Part shown: in pieces, positions 1 to 12,256 of the stretch
Layout: every line of letters begins with the position of its first letter
How positions within the stretch are numbered: the stretch's first letter is position 1
From: Membranipora membranacea
Lineage: Eukaryota; Bryozoa; Gymnolaemata; Cheilostomatida; Membraniporidae
Length of the DNA: 64,000 nucleotides
Direction of reading: 5' to 3'
Assembly (NCBI GenBank): GCA_914767715.1
Contig: OU612073.1
Coordinates: 8,866,001-8,930,000, forward strand
Translations under genes and position numbers: made by a program
Notes under the pieces: generated by a model
Databases searched by the model: none
What the model saw: only the letters and a program-made list of their open reading frames with translations
Told to the model about the DNA's origin: nothing

Positions 1-3000
1 GTTTTTTTTTAGGAAAAGCGACCCTAATTAAAACGGACGCTGACGGAGAATGAAAAGCCACAGAGCCAAACGGTTTGCAGATTCGAGATGAGCAGGAGTT
101 GCTCCTCATCGTGAGGTGAGTTAGAAGCAAATCTATTTTTTGATCCGAGCGAAAAAAAAGCGTGATACCCACCCTTGGTATAATTTTGCAAATTTAAAGT
201 CAGCTTAAATACCCCCCTATTAAACCGATGATTCCAATATTCTGGATTTAGAATGAGGCCGATAAGAGCTTGAACTGGTCGGAGTTTGATAAAGATTCGA
301 CAGAGTTTTCATTTTTGAATGGTGGCGTATGGCATGTTTTTTTTAAGCAAAAGTGACCCTAATTAAAACGGACACTGACGGAGAATGAAAAGTCACAGAG
401 CCAAACGGTTTGCAGATTCGAGATAAGCAGGAGTTGCTCCTCATCGTGCGGTGAGTTAGAAGCAAATCTATTTTTTGATCCGAGCGAAAAAAAAGCGTGA
501 TACCCACCCTTGGTATAATTTTGCAAATTTAGAGTCGGCTTAATTACCCCCCTATTAAACCGATGATTTCAATATTCTGGATTTAGAATAAGGCCGATAA
601 GAGCTTGAACTGGTCGGAGTTTGATAAAGATTCGACAGAGTTTTCATTTTTGAATGGTGGCGTATGGCATGTTTTTTTTAAGCAAAAGTGACCCTAATTA
701 AAACGGACGCTGACGGAGAATGAAAAGCCACAGAGCCAAACGGTTTGCAGATTCGAGATAAGCAGGAGTTGCTCCTCATCGTGAGGTGAGTTAGAAGCAA
801 ATCTATTTTTTGATCCGAACGAAAAAAACGCGTGAAACCCACCCTTGGTATAATTTTGCAAATTTAAAGTCAGCTTAATTACCCCCCTATTAAACCGATG
901 ATTTCAATATTCTGGATTTAGAATAAGGCCGATAAGAGCTTGAACTGGTCGGAGTTTGATAAAGATTCGACAGGGTTTTCATTTTTGAATGGTGGCGTAT
1001 GGCATGTTTTTTTTTAGCAAAAGCGACCCTAATTAAAACGGACGCTGACGGAGAATGAAAAGCCACAGAGCCAAACGGTTTGCAGATTCGAGATAAGCAG
1101 GAGTTGCTCCTCATTGTGAGGTGAGTTACAAGCAAATCTATTTTTTGATCCGAGCGAAAAAAAAGCGTGATACCCACCCTTGGTATAGTTTTGCAAATTT
1201 AAAGTCAGCTTAATTACCCCCCTATTAAACCGATGATTTCAATATTCTGGATTTAGAATAAGGCCGATAAGAGCTTGAACTGGTCGGAGTTTGATAAAGA
1301 TTCGACAGAGTTTTCATTTTTGAATGGTGGCGTATGGCATGTTTTTTTTAAGCAAAAGTGACCCTAATTAAAACGGACGCTGACGGAGAATGAAAAGCCA
1401 CAGAGCCAATCGGTTTGCAGATTCGAGATAAGCAGGAGTTGCTCCTCATCGTGAGGTGAGTTAGAAGCAAATCTATTTTTTGATCCGAGCGAAAAAAAAG
1501 CGTGATACCCACCCTTGGTATAATTTTGCAAATTTAAAGTCAGCTTAATTACCCCCCTATTAAACCGATGATTTCAATATTCTGGATTTAGAATAAGGCC
1601 GATAAGAGCTTGAACTGGTCGGAGTTTGATAAAGATTCGACAGAGTTTTCATTTTTGAATGGTGGCGTATGGCATGTTTTTTTTTAGCAAAAGCGACCCT
1701 AATTAAAACGGACGCTGACGGAGAATGAAAAGCCACAGAGCCAAACGGTTTGCAGATTCGAGATGAGCAGGAGTTGCTACTCATCGTGAGGTGAGTTAGA
1801 AGCAAATCTATTTTTTGATCCGAGCGAAAAAAAAGCGTGATACCCACCCTTGGTATAATTTTGCAAATTTAAAGTCAGCTTAAATACCCCCCTATTAAAC
1901 CGATGATTCCAATATTCTGGATTTAGAATAAGGCCGATAAGAGCTTGAGCTGGTCGGAGTTTGATAAAGATTCGACAGAGTTTTCATTTTTGAATGGTGG
2001 CGTATGGCATGTTTTTTTTAAGCAAAAGTGACCCTAATTAAAACGGACACTGACGGAGAATGAAAAGTCACAGAGCCAAACGGTTTGCAGATTCGAGATA
2101 AGCAGGAGTTGCTCCTCATCGTGAGGTGAGTTAGAAGCAAATCTATTTTTTGATCCGAGCGAAAAAAAAGCGTGATACCCACCCTTGGTATAATTTTGCA
2201 AATTTAGAGTCGGCTTAATTACCCCCTATTAAACCGATGATTTCAATATTCTGGATTTAGATTAAGGCCGATAAGAGCTTGAACTGGTCGGAGTTTGATA
2301 AAGATTCGACAGAGTTTTCATTTTTGAATGGTGGCGTATGGCATTTTTTTTTTAAGCAAAAGTGACCCTAATTAAAACGGACGCTGACGGAGAATGAAAA
2401 GCCACAGAGCCAAACGGTTTGCAGATTCGAGATAAGCAGGAGTTGCTCCTCATCGTGAGGTGAGTTAGAAGCAAATCTATTTTTTGATCCGAGCGAAAAA
2501 AACGCGTGATACCCACCCTTGGTATAATTTTGCAAATTTAAAGTCAGCTTAATTACCCCCCTATTAAACCGATGATTTCAATATTCTGGATTTAGAATAA
2601 GGCCGATAAGAGCTTGAACTGGTCGGAGTTTGATAAAGATTCGACAGAGTTTTCATTTTTGAATGGTGGCGTATGGCATGTTTTTTTTAAGCAAAAGTGA
2701 CCCTAATTAAAACGGACGCTGACGGAGAATGAAAAGTCACAGAGCCAAACGGTTTGCAGATTCGAGATAAGCAGGAGTTGCTCCTCATCGTGAGGTGAGT
2801 TAGAAGCAAATCTATTTTTCGATCCGAGCGAAAAAAAAGCGTGATACCCACCCTTGGTATAATTTTGCAAATTTAAAGTCAGCTTAATTACCCCCCTATT
2901 AAACCGATTATTCCAATATTCTGGATTTAGAATAAGGCCGATTAGAGCTTGAACTGGTCGGAGTTTGATAAAGATTCGACAGAGTTTTCATTTTTGAATG

Positions 3001-4238
3001 TTGGCGTATGGCATGTTCTTTTTTAGCAAAAGCGACCCTAATGAAAACGGACGCTGACGGAGAATGAAAAGCCACAGAGCCAAACGGTTTGCAGACTCGA
3101 GATAAGCAGGAGTTGCTCCTCATCGTGAGGTGAGTTAGAAGCAAATCTATTTTTTGATCCGAGCGAAAAAAGAGCGTGATACCCACCCTTGGTATAATTT
3201 TGCAAATTTAAAGTCAGCTTAATTACCCCCCTATTAAACCGATGATTCCAATACTCTGGATTTAGAATAAGGCCGATAAGAGCTTGAACTGGTCGGAGTT
3301 TGATAAAGATTCGACAGAGTTTTCATTTTTGAATGGTGGCCAATGGCATGTTTTTTTTAAGCAAAAGTGACCCTAATTAAAACGGACGCTGACGGAGAAT
3401 GAAAAGCCACAGAGCCAAACGGTTTGCAGATTCGAGATAAGCAGGAGTTGCTCCTCATCGTGAGGTGAGTTAGAAGCAAATCTATTTTTTGATCCGAGCG
3501 AAAAAAAAGCGTGATACCCACCCTAGGTATAATTTTGCAAATTTAAAGTCAGCTTAATTACCCCCCTATTAAACCGATGATTTCAATATTCTGGATTTAG
3601 AATAAGGCCGATAAGAGCTTGAACTGGTCGGAGTTTGATAAAGATTCGGCAGAGTTTTCATTTTTGAATGGTGGCGTATGGCATGTTTTTTTTTAGCAAA
3701 AGCGACCCTAATTAAAACAGACGCTGACGGAGAATGAAAAGCCACAGAGCCAAACGGTTTGCAGATTCGAGATAAGCAGGAGTTGCTCCTCATCATGAGG
3801 TGAGTTAGAAGCAAATCTATTTTTTGATCCGAGCGAAAAAAAAGCGTGATACCCACCCTAGGTATAATTTTGCAAATTTAAAGTCAGCTTAATTACCCCC
3901 CTATTAAACCGATGATTTCAATATTCTGGATTTAGAATAAGGCCGATAAGAGCTTGAACTGGTCGGAGTTTGATAAAGATTCGACAGAGTTTTCATTTTT
4001 GAATGGTGGCGTATGGCATGTTTTTTTTTAGCAAACGCGACCCTAATTAAAACAGACGCTGACGGAGAATGAAAAGCCACAGAGCCAAACGGTTTGCAGA
4101 TTCGAGATAAGCAGGAGTTGCTCCTCATCATGAGGTGAGTTAGAAGCAAATCTATTTTTTGATCCGAGCGAAAAAAAAGCGTGATACCCACCCTTGGTAT
4201 AATTTTGCAAATTTAAAGTCAGCTTAATTACCCCCCTA

Positions 4239-4572
4239 TTAAACCGATGATTCCAATATTCTGGATTTAGAATAGGGCCGATAAGAGCGTGAACTGGTCG
4301 GAGTTTGATAAAGATTCGACAGAGTTTTCATTTTTGAATGGTGGCGTATGGCATGTTTTTTTAAGCAAAAGTGACCTTAATTAAAACGGACGCTGACGGA
4401 GAATGAAAAGCCACAGAGCCAAACGGTTTGCAGATTCGAGATAAGCAGGAGTTGCTCCTCATCGTGAGGTGGGTTAGAAGCAAATCTATTTTTTGATCCG
4501 AGCGAAAAAAAAGCGTGATACCCACCCTTGGTATAATTTTGCAAATTTAAAGTCAGCTTAATTACCCCCCTA
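4239..4572. repeat. 334-bp T7 monomer with GAGGTGGGTT, one of a four-copy family
   Basis: This B-like monomer has a T7 run and AGGGCCG, followed by GAGGTGGGTT in place of GAGGTGAGTT. The same combination recurs near 17000-17330, 33080-33410 and 49160-49490, each about 1 bp short of 335. The first two copies also share GCGTGAACTGG and a CCTTAATT change. The shared derived states point to common descent through duplication of larger blocks. Confidence 0.8.
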
Positions 4573-6444
4573 TTAAACCGATGATTTCAATATTCTGGAT
4601 TTAGAATAAGGCCGATAAGAGCTTGAACTAGTCGGAGTTTGATAAAGATTCGACAGAGTTTTCATTTTTGAATGGTGGCGTATGGCATGTTTTTTTTAAG
4701 CAAAAGCGACCCTAATTAAAACAGACGCTGACGGAGAATGAAAAGCCACAGAGCCAAACGGTTTGCAGATTCGAGATTAGCAGGAGTTGCTCCTCATCGT
4801 GAGGTGAGTTAGAAGCAAATCTATTTTTTGATCCGAGCGAAAAAAAAGCGTGATACCCACCCTTGGAATAATTTTGCAAATTTAAAGTCAGCTTAATTAC
4901 CCCCCTATTAAACCGATGATTCCAATATTCTGGATTTAGAATAAGGCCGATTAGAGCTTGAACTGGTCGGAGTTTGATAAAGATTCGACAGAGTTTTCAT
5001 TTTTGAATGGTGGCGTATGGCATGTTTTTTTTAAGCAAAAGTGACCCTAATTAAAACGGACGCTGACGGAGAATGAAAAGCCACAGAGCCAAACGGTTTG
5101 CAGATTCGAGATAAGCAGGAGTTGCTCCTCATCGTGAGGTGAGTTAGAAGCAAATTTTTTTTTTTGATCCGAGCGAAAAAAAAGCGTGATACCCACCCTT
5201 GGTATAATTTTGCAAATTTAAAGTCAGCTTAATTACCCCCCTATTAAACCGATGATTCCAATATTCTGGATTTAGAATAGGGCCGATAAGAGCGTGAACT
5301 GGTCGGAGTTTGATAAAGATTCGACAGAATTTTCATTTTTGAATGGTGGCCTATGGCATGGTTTTTTTAAGCAAAAGTGACCCTAATTAAAACGGACGCT
5401 GACGGAGAATGAAAAGTCACAGAGCCAAACGGTTTGCAGATTCGAGATAAGCAGGAGTTGCTCCTCATCGTGAGGTGAGTTAGAAGCAAATCTATTTTTT
5501 GATCCGAGCGAAATAAAAGCGTGATACCCACCCTTGGTATAATTTTGCAAATTTAAAGTCAGCTTAATTACCCCCCTATTAAACCGATGATTTCAATATT
5601 CTGGATTTAGAATAAGGCCGATAAGAGCTTGAACTGGTCGGAGTTTGATAAAGATTCGACAGAGTTTTCATTTTTGAATGGTGGCGTATGGCATGTTTTT
5701 TTTAAGCAAAAGTGACCCTAATTAAAACGGACGCTGACGGAGAATGAAAAGCCACAGAGCCAAACGGTTTGCAGATTCGAGATAAGCAGGAGTTGCTCCT
5801 CATCGTGAGGTGAGTTAGAAGCAAATCTATTTTTTGATCCGAGCGAAACAAAAGCGTGATACCCACCCTTGGTATAATTTTGCAAATTTAAAGTCAGCTT
5901 AATTACCCCCCTATTAAACCGATGATTTCAATATTCTGGATTTAGAATAAGGCCGATAAGAGCTTGAACTGGTCGGAGTTTGATAAAGATTCGACAGAGT
6001 TTTCATTTTTGAATGGTGGCGTATGGGATGTTTTTTTTTAGCAAAAGCGACCCTAATTAAAACGGACGCTGACGGAGAATGATAAGCCACAGAGCCAAAC
6101 GGTTTGCAGATTCGAGATAAGCAGGAGTTGCTCCTCATCGTGAGGTGAGTTAGAAGCAAATCTATTTTTTGATCCGAGCGAAAAAAAAGCGTGATACCCA
6201 CCCTTGGTATAATTTTGCAAATTTAAAGTCAGCTTAATTACCCCCCTATTAAACCGATGATTCCAATATTCTGGATTTAGAATAAGGCCGATAAGAGCTT
6301 GAACTGGTCGGAGTTTGATAAAGATTCGACAGAGTTTTCATTTTTGAATGGTGGCGTATGGCATGTTTTTTTTTAGCAAAAGCGACCCTAATTAAAACGG
6401 ACGCTGACGGAGAATGAAAAGCCACAGAGCCAAACGGTTTGCAG

Positions 6445-6461
6445 ATTCGAGATAAGCAGGA
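6445..6461 (+). other. CENP-B-box-like 17-bp motif (example; repeated in most monomers)
   Basis: The CENP-B box core is NTTCGNNNNANNCGGGN. The satellite reads ATTCGAGATAAGCAGGA here, matching TTCG, the central A, and C-GG. That is 8 of the 9 fixed positions, with one mismatch (A for G at position 14). The same 17 bases recur at this place in most units of domain 1 and in beta, gamma and (with AGAC) delta units of domain 2. Alpha units carry ATTCGAAATACAGG, where a 2-bp deletion destroys the second half. Units with GAGATTAGC (near 4776, 24212 and 39288) lose the central A. My estimate of chance occurrence of an 8/9 match somewhere in a 335-bp unit on either strand is about 7 %, so binding is unproven. 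Confidence 0.45.
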
Positions 6462-6480
6462 GTTGCTCCTCATCGTGAGG
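6458..6480. other. Pair of overlapping short hairpins (example; repeated in every monomer)
   Basis: AGGAG-TTG-CTCCT (6458-6470) and CCTCA-TCG-TGAGG (6468-6480) are two perfect 5-bp inverted repeats with 3-base loops, sharing three bases so that only one can form at a time. They are present in nearly all units, including the diverged domain 2 units. In units reading CATCATGAGG the second can pair as CCTCAT-C-ATGAGG. They sit directly beside the CENP-B-box-like motif. Short dyads are frequent in centromeric satellites; a role here is inference. Confidence 0.6.
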
Positions 6481-6498
6481 TGAGTTAGAAGCAAATCT

Positions 6499-6525
6499 AT
6501 TTTTTGATCCGAGCGAAAAAAGAGC
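6499..6525. other. T6 / A-run inverted pair around GATCCGAGCG (example)
   Basis: A T6 run, GATCCGAGCG, and an A-run (A8 in most units, interrupted by G in this one) form an A/T-tract inverted pair in each monomer. Together with the T8-T9 run about 130 bp away they give each unit several rigid A-tracts, which could bend DNA or position nucleosomes. The A-run and T-runs are also where most of the indels between monomers fall. Confidence 0.5.
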
Positions 6526-8258
6526 GTGATACCCACCCTTAGTATAATTTTGCAAATTTAAAGTCAGCTTAATTACCCCCCTATTAAACCGATGATTCCA
6601 ATATTCTGGATTTAGAATAAGGCCGATAAGAGCTTGAACTGGTCGGAGTTTGATAAAGATTCGACAGAGTTTTCATTTTTGAATGGTGGCCAATGGCATG
6701 TTTTTTTTAAGCAAAAGTGACCCTAATTAAAACGGACGCTGACGGAGAATGAAAAGCCACAGAGCCAAACGGTTTGCAGATTCGAGATAAGCAGGAGTTG
6801 CTCCTCATCGTGAGGTGAGTTAGAAGCAAATCTATTTTTTGATCCGAGCGAAAAAAAAGCGTGATACCCACCCTAGGTATAATTTTGCAAATTTAAAGTC
6901 AGCTTAATTACCCCCCTATTAAACCGATGATTTCAATATTCTGGATTTAGAATAAGGCCGATAAGAGCTTGAACTGGTCGGAGTTTGATAAAGATTCGAC
7001 AGAGTTTTCATTTTTGAATGGTGGCGTATGGCATGTTTTTTTTTAGCAAAAGCGACCCTAATTAAAACAGACGCTGACGGAGAATGAAAAGCCACAGAGC
7101 CAAACGGTTTGCAGATTCGAGATAAGCAGGAGTTGCTCCTCATCATGAGGTGAGTTAGAAGCAAATCTATTTTTTGATCCGAGCGAAAAAAAAGCGTGAT
7201 ACCCACCCTTGGTATAATTTTGCAAATTTAAAGTCAGCTTAATTACCCCCCTATTAAACCGATGATTCCAATATTCTGGATTTAGAATAAGGCCGATTAG
7301 AGCTTGAACTGGTCGGAGTTTGATAAAGATTCGACAGAGTTTTCATTTTTGAATGGTGGCGTATGGGATGTTTTTTTTAAGCAAAAGTGACCCTAATTAA
7401 AACGGACGCTGACGGAGAATGAAAAGCCACAGAGCCAAACGGTTTGCAGATTCGAGATAAGCAGGAGTTGCTCCTCATCATGAGGTGAGTTAGAAGCAAA
7501 TCTATTTTTTGATCCGAGCGAAAAAAAAGCGTGATACCCACCCTTGGTATAATTTTGCAAATTTAAAGTCAGCTTAATTACCCCCCTATTAAACCGATGA
7601 TTCCAATATTCTGGATTTAGAATAAGGCCGATTAGAGCTTGAACTGGTCGGAGTTTGATGAAGATTCGACAGAGTTTTCATTTTTGAATGGTGGCGTATG
7701 GCATGTTTTTTTTTAGCAAAAGCGACCCTAATTAAAACGGACGCTGACGGAGAATGAAAAGCCACAGAGCCAAACGGTTTGCAGATTCGAGATAAGCAGG
7801 AGTTGCTCCTCATCGTGAGGTGAGTTAGAAGCAAATCTATTTTTTGATCCGAGCGAAAAAAAAGCGTGATACCCACCCTTGGTATAATTTTGCGAATTTA
7901 AAGTCAGCTTAATTACCCCCCTATTAAACCGATGATTCCAATATTCTGGATTTAGAATAAGGCCGATAAGAGCTTGAACTGGTCGGAGTTTGATAAAGAT
8001 TCGACAGAGTTTTCATTTTTGAATGGCGGCGTATGGCATGTTTTTTTTAAGCAAAAGTGACCCTAATTAAAACGGACGCTGACGGAGAATGAAAAGCCAC
8101 AGAGCCAAACGGTTTGCAGATTCGAGATAAGCAGGAGTTGCTCCTCATCGTGAGGTGAGTTAGAAGCAAATCTATTTCTTGATCCGAGCGAAAAAAAAGC
8201 GTGATACCCACCCTTGGTATAATTTTGCAAATTTAAAGTCAGCTTAATTACCCCCCTA

Positions 8259-8593
8259 TTAAACCGATGATTTCAATATTCTGGATTTAGAATAAGGCCG
8301 ATAAGAGCTTGAACTGGTCGGAGTTTGATAAAGATTCGACAGAGTTTTCATTTTTGAATGGTGGCGTATGGCATGTTTTTTTTAAGCAAAAGTGACCCTA
8401 ATTAAAACGGACGCTGACGGAGAATGAAAAGTCACAGAGCCAAACGGTTTGCAGATTCGAGATAAGCAGGAGTTGCTCCTCATCGTGAGGTGAGTTAGAA
8501 GCAAATCTATTTTTCGATCCGAGCGAAAAAAAAGCGTGATACCCACCCTTGGTATAATTTTGCAAATTTAAAGTCAGCTTAATTACCCCCCTA
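8259..8593. repeat. Representative B-type monomer (335 bp)
   Basis: This unit is given as a reference for class B. It differs from class A mainly by T8-AA in place of T9-A, by GTGACC in place of GCGACC, and here by TCACAGAGCC in place of CCACAGAGCC. The T8-AA change puts a TAA stop in the minus-strand frame that is open in class A. The class is about as frequent as class A in domain 1. Confidence 0.88.
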
Positions 8594-9436
8594 TTAAACC
8601 GATGACTCCAATATTCTGGATTTAGAATAAGGCCGATAAGAGCTTGAACTGGTCGGAGTTTGATAAAGATTCGACAGAGTTTTCATTTTTGAATGGTGGC
8701 GTATGGCATGTTTTTTTTTAGCAAAAGCGACCCTAATTAAAACGGACGCTGACGGAGAATGAAAAGCCACAGAGCCAAACGGTTTGCAGATTCGAGATAA
8801 GCAGGAGTTGCTCCTCATCGTGAGGTGAGTTAGAAGCAAATCTATTTTTTGATCCGAGCGAAAAAAAAGCGTGATACCCACCCTTGGTATAATTTTGCAA
8901 ATTTAAAGTCAGCTTAATTACCCCCCTATTAAACCGATGATTTCAATATTCTGGATTTAGAATAAGGCCGATAAGAGCTTGAACTGGTCGGAGTTTGATA
9001 AAGATTCGACAGAGTTTTCATTTTTGAATGGTGGCCTATGGCATGTTTTTTTTAAGCAAAAGTGACCCTAATTAAAACGGACGCTGACGGAGAATGAAAA
9101 GCCACAGAGCCAAACGGTTTGCAGATTCGAGATAAGCAGGAGTTGCTCCTCATCGTGAGGTGAGTTAGAAGCAAATCTATTTTTTGATCCGAGCGAAAAA
9201 AAAGCGTGATACCCACCCTAGGTATAATTTTGCAAATTTAAAGTCAGCTTAATTACCCCCCTATTAAACCGATGATTTCAATATTCTGGATTTAGAATAA
9301 GGCCGATGAGAGCTTGAACTGGTCAGAGTTTGATAAAGATTCGACAGAGTTTTCATTTTTGAATGGTGGCGTATGGCATGTTTTTTTTTAGCAAAAGCGA
9401 CCCTAATTAAAACAGACGCTGACGGAGATTGAAAAG

Positions 9437-10915
9437 CCACAGAGCCAAACGGTTTGCAGATTCGAGATAAGCAGGAGTTGCTCCTCATCGTGAGGTGAGT
9501 TAGAAGCAAATCTATTTTTTGATCCGAGCGAAAAAAAAGCGTGATACCCACCCTTGGTATAATTTTGCAAATTTAAAGTCAGCTTAATTACCCCCCTATT
9601 AAGCCGATGATTCCAATATTCTGGATTTAGAATAAGGCCGATTAGAGCTTGAACTGGTCGGAGTTTGATAAAGATTCGACAGAGTTTTCATTTTTGAATG
9701 GTGGCGTATGGCATGTTTTTTTTAAGCAAAAGTGACCCTAATTAAAACGGACGCTGACGGAGAATGAAAAGCCACAGAGCCAAACGGTTTGCAGATTCGA
9801 GATAAGCAGGAGTTGCTCCTCATCGTGAGGTGAGTTAGAAGCAAATCTATTTTTTGATCCGAGCGAAAAAAAAGCGTGATACCCACCCTTGGTATAATTT
9901 TGCAAATTTAAAGTCAGCTTAATTACCCCCCTATTAAACCGATGATTTCAATATTCTGGATTTAGAATAAGGCCGATAAGAGCTTGAACTGGTCGGAGTT
10001 TGATAAAGATTCGACAGAGTTTTCATTTTTGAATGGTGGCGTATGGCATGTTTTTTTTTAGCAAAAGCGACCCTAATTGAAACGGACGCTGACGGAGAAT
10101 GAAAAGCCACAGAGCCAAACGGTTTGCAGATTCGAGATAAGCAGGAGTTGCTCCTCATCGTGAGGTGAGTTAGAAGCAAATCTATTTTTTGATCCGAGCG
10201 AAAAAAAAGCGTGATACCCACCCTTGGTATAATTTTGCAAATTTAAAGTCAGCTTAATTACCCCCCTATTAAACCGATGATTCCAATATTCTGGATTTAG
10301 AATAGGGCCGATAAGAGCTTGAACTGGTCGGAGTTTGATAAAGATTCGACAGAGTTTTCATTTTTGAATGGTGGCCTATGGCATGGTTTTTTTAAGCAAA
10401 AGTGACCCTAATTAAAACGTACGCTGACGGAGAATGAAAAGTCACAGAGCCAAACGGTTTGCAGATTCGAGATAAGCAGGAGTTGCTCCTCATCGTGAGG
10501 TGAGTTAGAAGCAAATCTATTTTTTGATCCGAGCGAAATAAAAGCGTGATACCCACCCTTGGTATATTCTTGCAAATTTAAAGTCAGCTTAATTACCCCC
10601 CTATTAAACCGATGATTTCAATATTCTGGATTTAGAATAAGGCCGATAAGAGCTTGAACTGGTCGGAGTTTGATAAAGATTCGACAGAGTTTTCATTTTT
10701 GAATGGTGGCGTATGGCACTTTTTCTTTTTTAGCAAAAGCGACCCTAATTAAAACGGACGCTGACGGAGAATGAAAAGCCGCAGAGCCAAGCGGTTTGCA
10801 GATTCGAGATAAGCAGGAGTTGCTCCTCATCGTGAGGTGAGTTAGAAGCAAATCTATTTTTTGATCCGAGCGAAAAAAAAGCGTGATACCCACCCTTGGT
10901 ATAATTTTGCAAATT
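9437..10915. repeat. 1.5-kb segmental duplication, copy 1 (partner ~50987-52463)
   Basis: AAGCCGATGA (9601 and 51151), AATTGAAACGG (10075 and 51624) and the CACTTTTTC unit (10717 and 52265) occur in the same order about 41,549 bp apart. Later private changes separate the copies, for example ACGTACG only here and single C losses in the partner near 51479 and 52145. Confidence 0.8.
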
Positions 10916-11388
10916 TAACGTCAGATTAATTACCCCCCTATTAAACCGATGATTTCAATATTCTGGATTTAGAATAAGGCCGATAAGAGCTTGAACTGGT
11001 CGGAGTTTGATAAAGATTCGACAGAGTTTTCATTTTTGAATGGTGGCGTATGGCATGTTTTTTTTTAGCAAAAGCGACCCTAATTAAAACAGACGCTGAC
11101 GGAGAATGAAAAGCCACAGAGCCAAACGGTTTGCAGATTCGAGATAAGCAGGAGTTGCTCCTCATCGTGAGGTGAGTTAGAAGCAAATCTATTTTTTGAT
11201 CCGAGCGAAAAAAAAGCGTGATACCCACCCTTGGTATAATTTTGCAAATTTAGAGACAGCTTAATTACCCCCCTATTAAACCGATAATTTCAATATTCTG
11301 GATTTAGAATAAGGCCGATAAGAGCTTGAACTGGTCGGAGTTTGATAAAGATTCGACAGAGTTTTCATTTTTGAATGGTGGCGTATGG
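10320..11388. repeat. 1.07-kb segmental duplication, copy 1 (partner 15014-16083)
   Basis: Rare states ACGTACGCTG, GGTATATTCTTGC, the 337-bp CACTTTTTC unit, AACGTCAGATTA and TTAGAGACAGC occur in this order here and about 4,694-4,695 bp downstream. The partner has one extra A in the A-run near 15572 and AAACGG where this copy has AAGCGG near 10791. Confidence 0.85.
10645..10981. repeat. 337-bp length-variant monomer (CACTTTTTC type), first of nine
   Basis: In this variant the sequence after GCGTATGG reads CACTTTTTCTTTTTTAG instead of CATG plus T9 AG, a gain of 2 bp. I see the variant string starting at about 10717, 11389, 15411, 20438, 26469, 30155, 41545, 46907 and 52265. Several later copies also share AATATATTTTTTG and GCGAACAAAAAGCG, so they descend from one mutated unit that spread by segmental duplication. 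The 2-bp gain shifts the minus-strand frame, which then ends after 66 codons. The monomer limits given are approximate. Confidence 0.85.
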
Positions 11389-12256
11389 CACTTTTTCTTT
11401 TTTAGCAAAAGCGACCCTAATTAAACCGGACGCTGACGGAGAATGAAAAGCCACAGAGCCAAACGGTTTGCAGATTCGAGATGAGCAGGAGTTGCTCCTC
11501 ATCGTGAGGTGAGTTAGAAGCAAATCTATTTTTTGATCCGAGCGAAAAAAAAAGCGTGATACCCACCCTTGGTATAATTTTGCAAATTTAAAGTCAGCTT
11601 AATTACCCCCCTATTAAACCGATGATTCCAATATTCTGGATTTAGAATAAGGCCGATAAGAGCTTGAACTGGTCGGAGTTTGATAAAGATTCGACAGAGT
11701 TTTCATTTTTGAATGGTGGCGTATGGCATGTTTTTTTTAAGCAAAAGTGACCCTTATTAAAACGGACGCTGACGGAGAATGAAAAGTCACAGAGCCAAAC
11801 GGTTTGCAGATTCGAGATAAGCAGGAGTTGCTCCTCATCGTGAGGTGAGTTAGAAGCAAATCTATTTTTTGATCCGAGCGAAAAAAAAGCGTGATACCCA
11901 CCCTAGGTATAATTTTGCAAATTTAAAGTCAGCTTAATTACCCCCCTATTAAACCGATGATTTCAATATTCTGGATTTAGAATAAGGCCGATAAGAGCTT
12001 GAACTGGTCGGAGTTTGATAAAGATTCGACAGAGTTTTCATTTTTGAATGGTGGCGTATGGCATGTTTTTTTTTAGCAAAAGCGACCCTAATTAAAACGG
12101 ACGCTGACGGAGAATGAAAAGCCACAGAGCCAAACGGTTTGCAGATTCGAGATAAGCAGGAGTTGCTCCTCATCGTGAGGTGAGTTAGAAGCAAATCTAT
12201 TTTTTGATCCGAGCGAAAAAAAAGCGTGATACCCACCCTTGGTATAATTTTGCAAC

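Larger units (their letters stand above)
6111..7634. repeat. 1.5-kb segmental duplication, copy 1 (partner 31581-33104)
   Basis: AAAAAAGAGCG with CTTAGTATAA (6541 and 32011), GGCCAATGG, CCCTAGGTATAA, CATCATGAGG and GTATGGGATG recur 25,470 bp downstream. The partner has private changes in two T-runs, TTTGAGC near 32514 and TAAAGC near 32848. The same block also occurs in part near 43.1-44.4 kb and 47.8-49.1 kb. Confidence 0.82.

Noticed and set aside
890-1177. Minus-strand 95-aa frame (and its ~80 relatives) as a protein-coding gene family
   Set aside because: The start is GTG or TTG, not ATG. Half of the monomers have an in-frame TAA at the T8-AA site, the 337-bp and deletion variants shift the frame, and 335 bp is not a multiple of three so units cannot be joined into a longer protein. 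I recognise no domain in it.
1181-1200. TTGGTATAATTTTGC as a promoter (-10 or TATA-like)
   Set aside because: A TATAAT string in A/T-rich DNA repeated in every unit is not evidence of a promoter. Several monomers carry GGTAAAATT or GGTATATTC instead, and there is no gene downstream.
6441-6455. GCAGATTCGAGATAA as an RNA polymerase III B box, with the T8-T9 run as terminator
   Set aside because: Only the TTCGA core resembles the B box. No convincing A box lies at the right distance and there is no tRNA or SINE-like structure.
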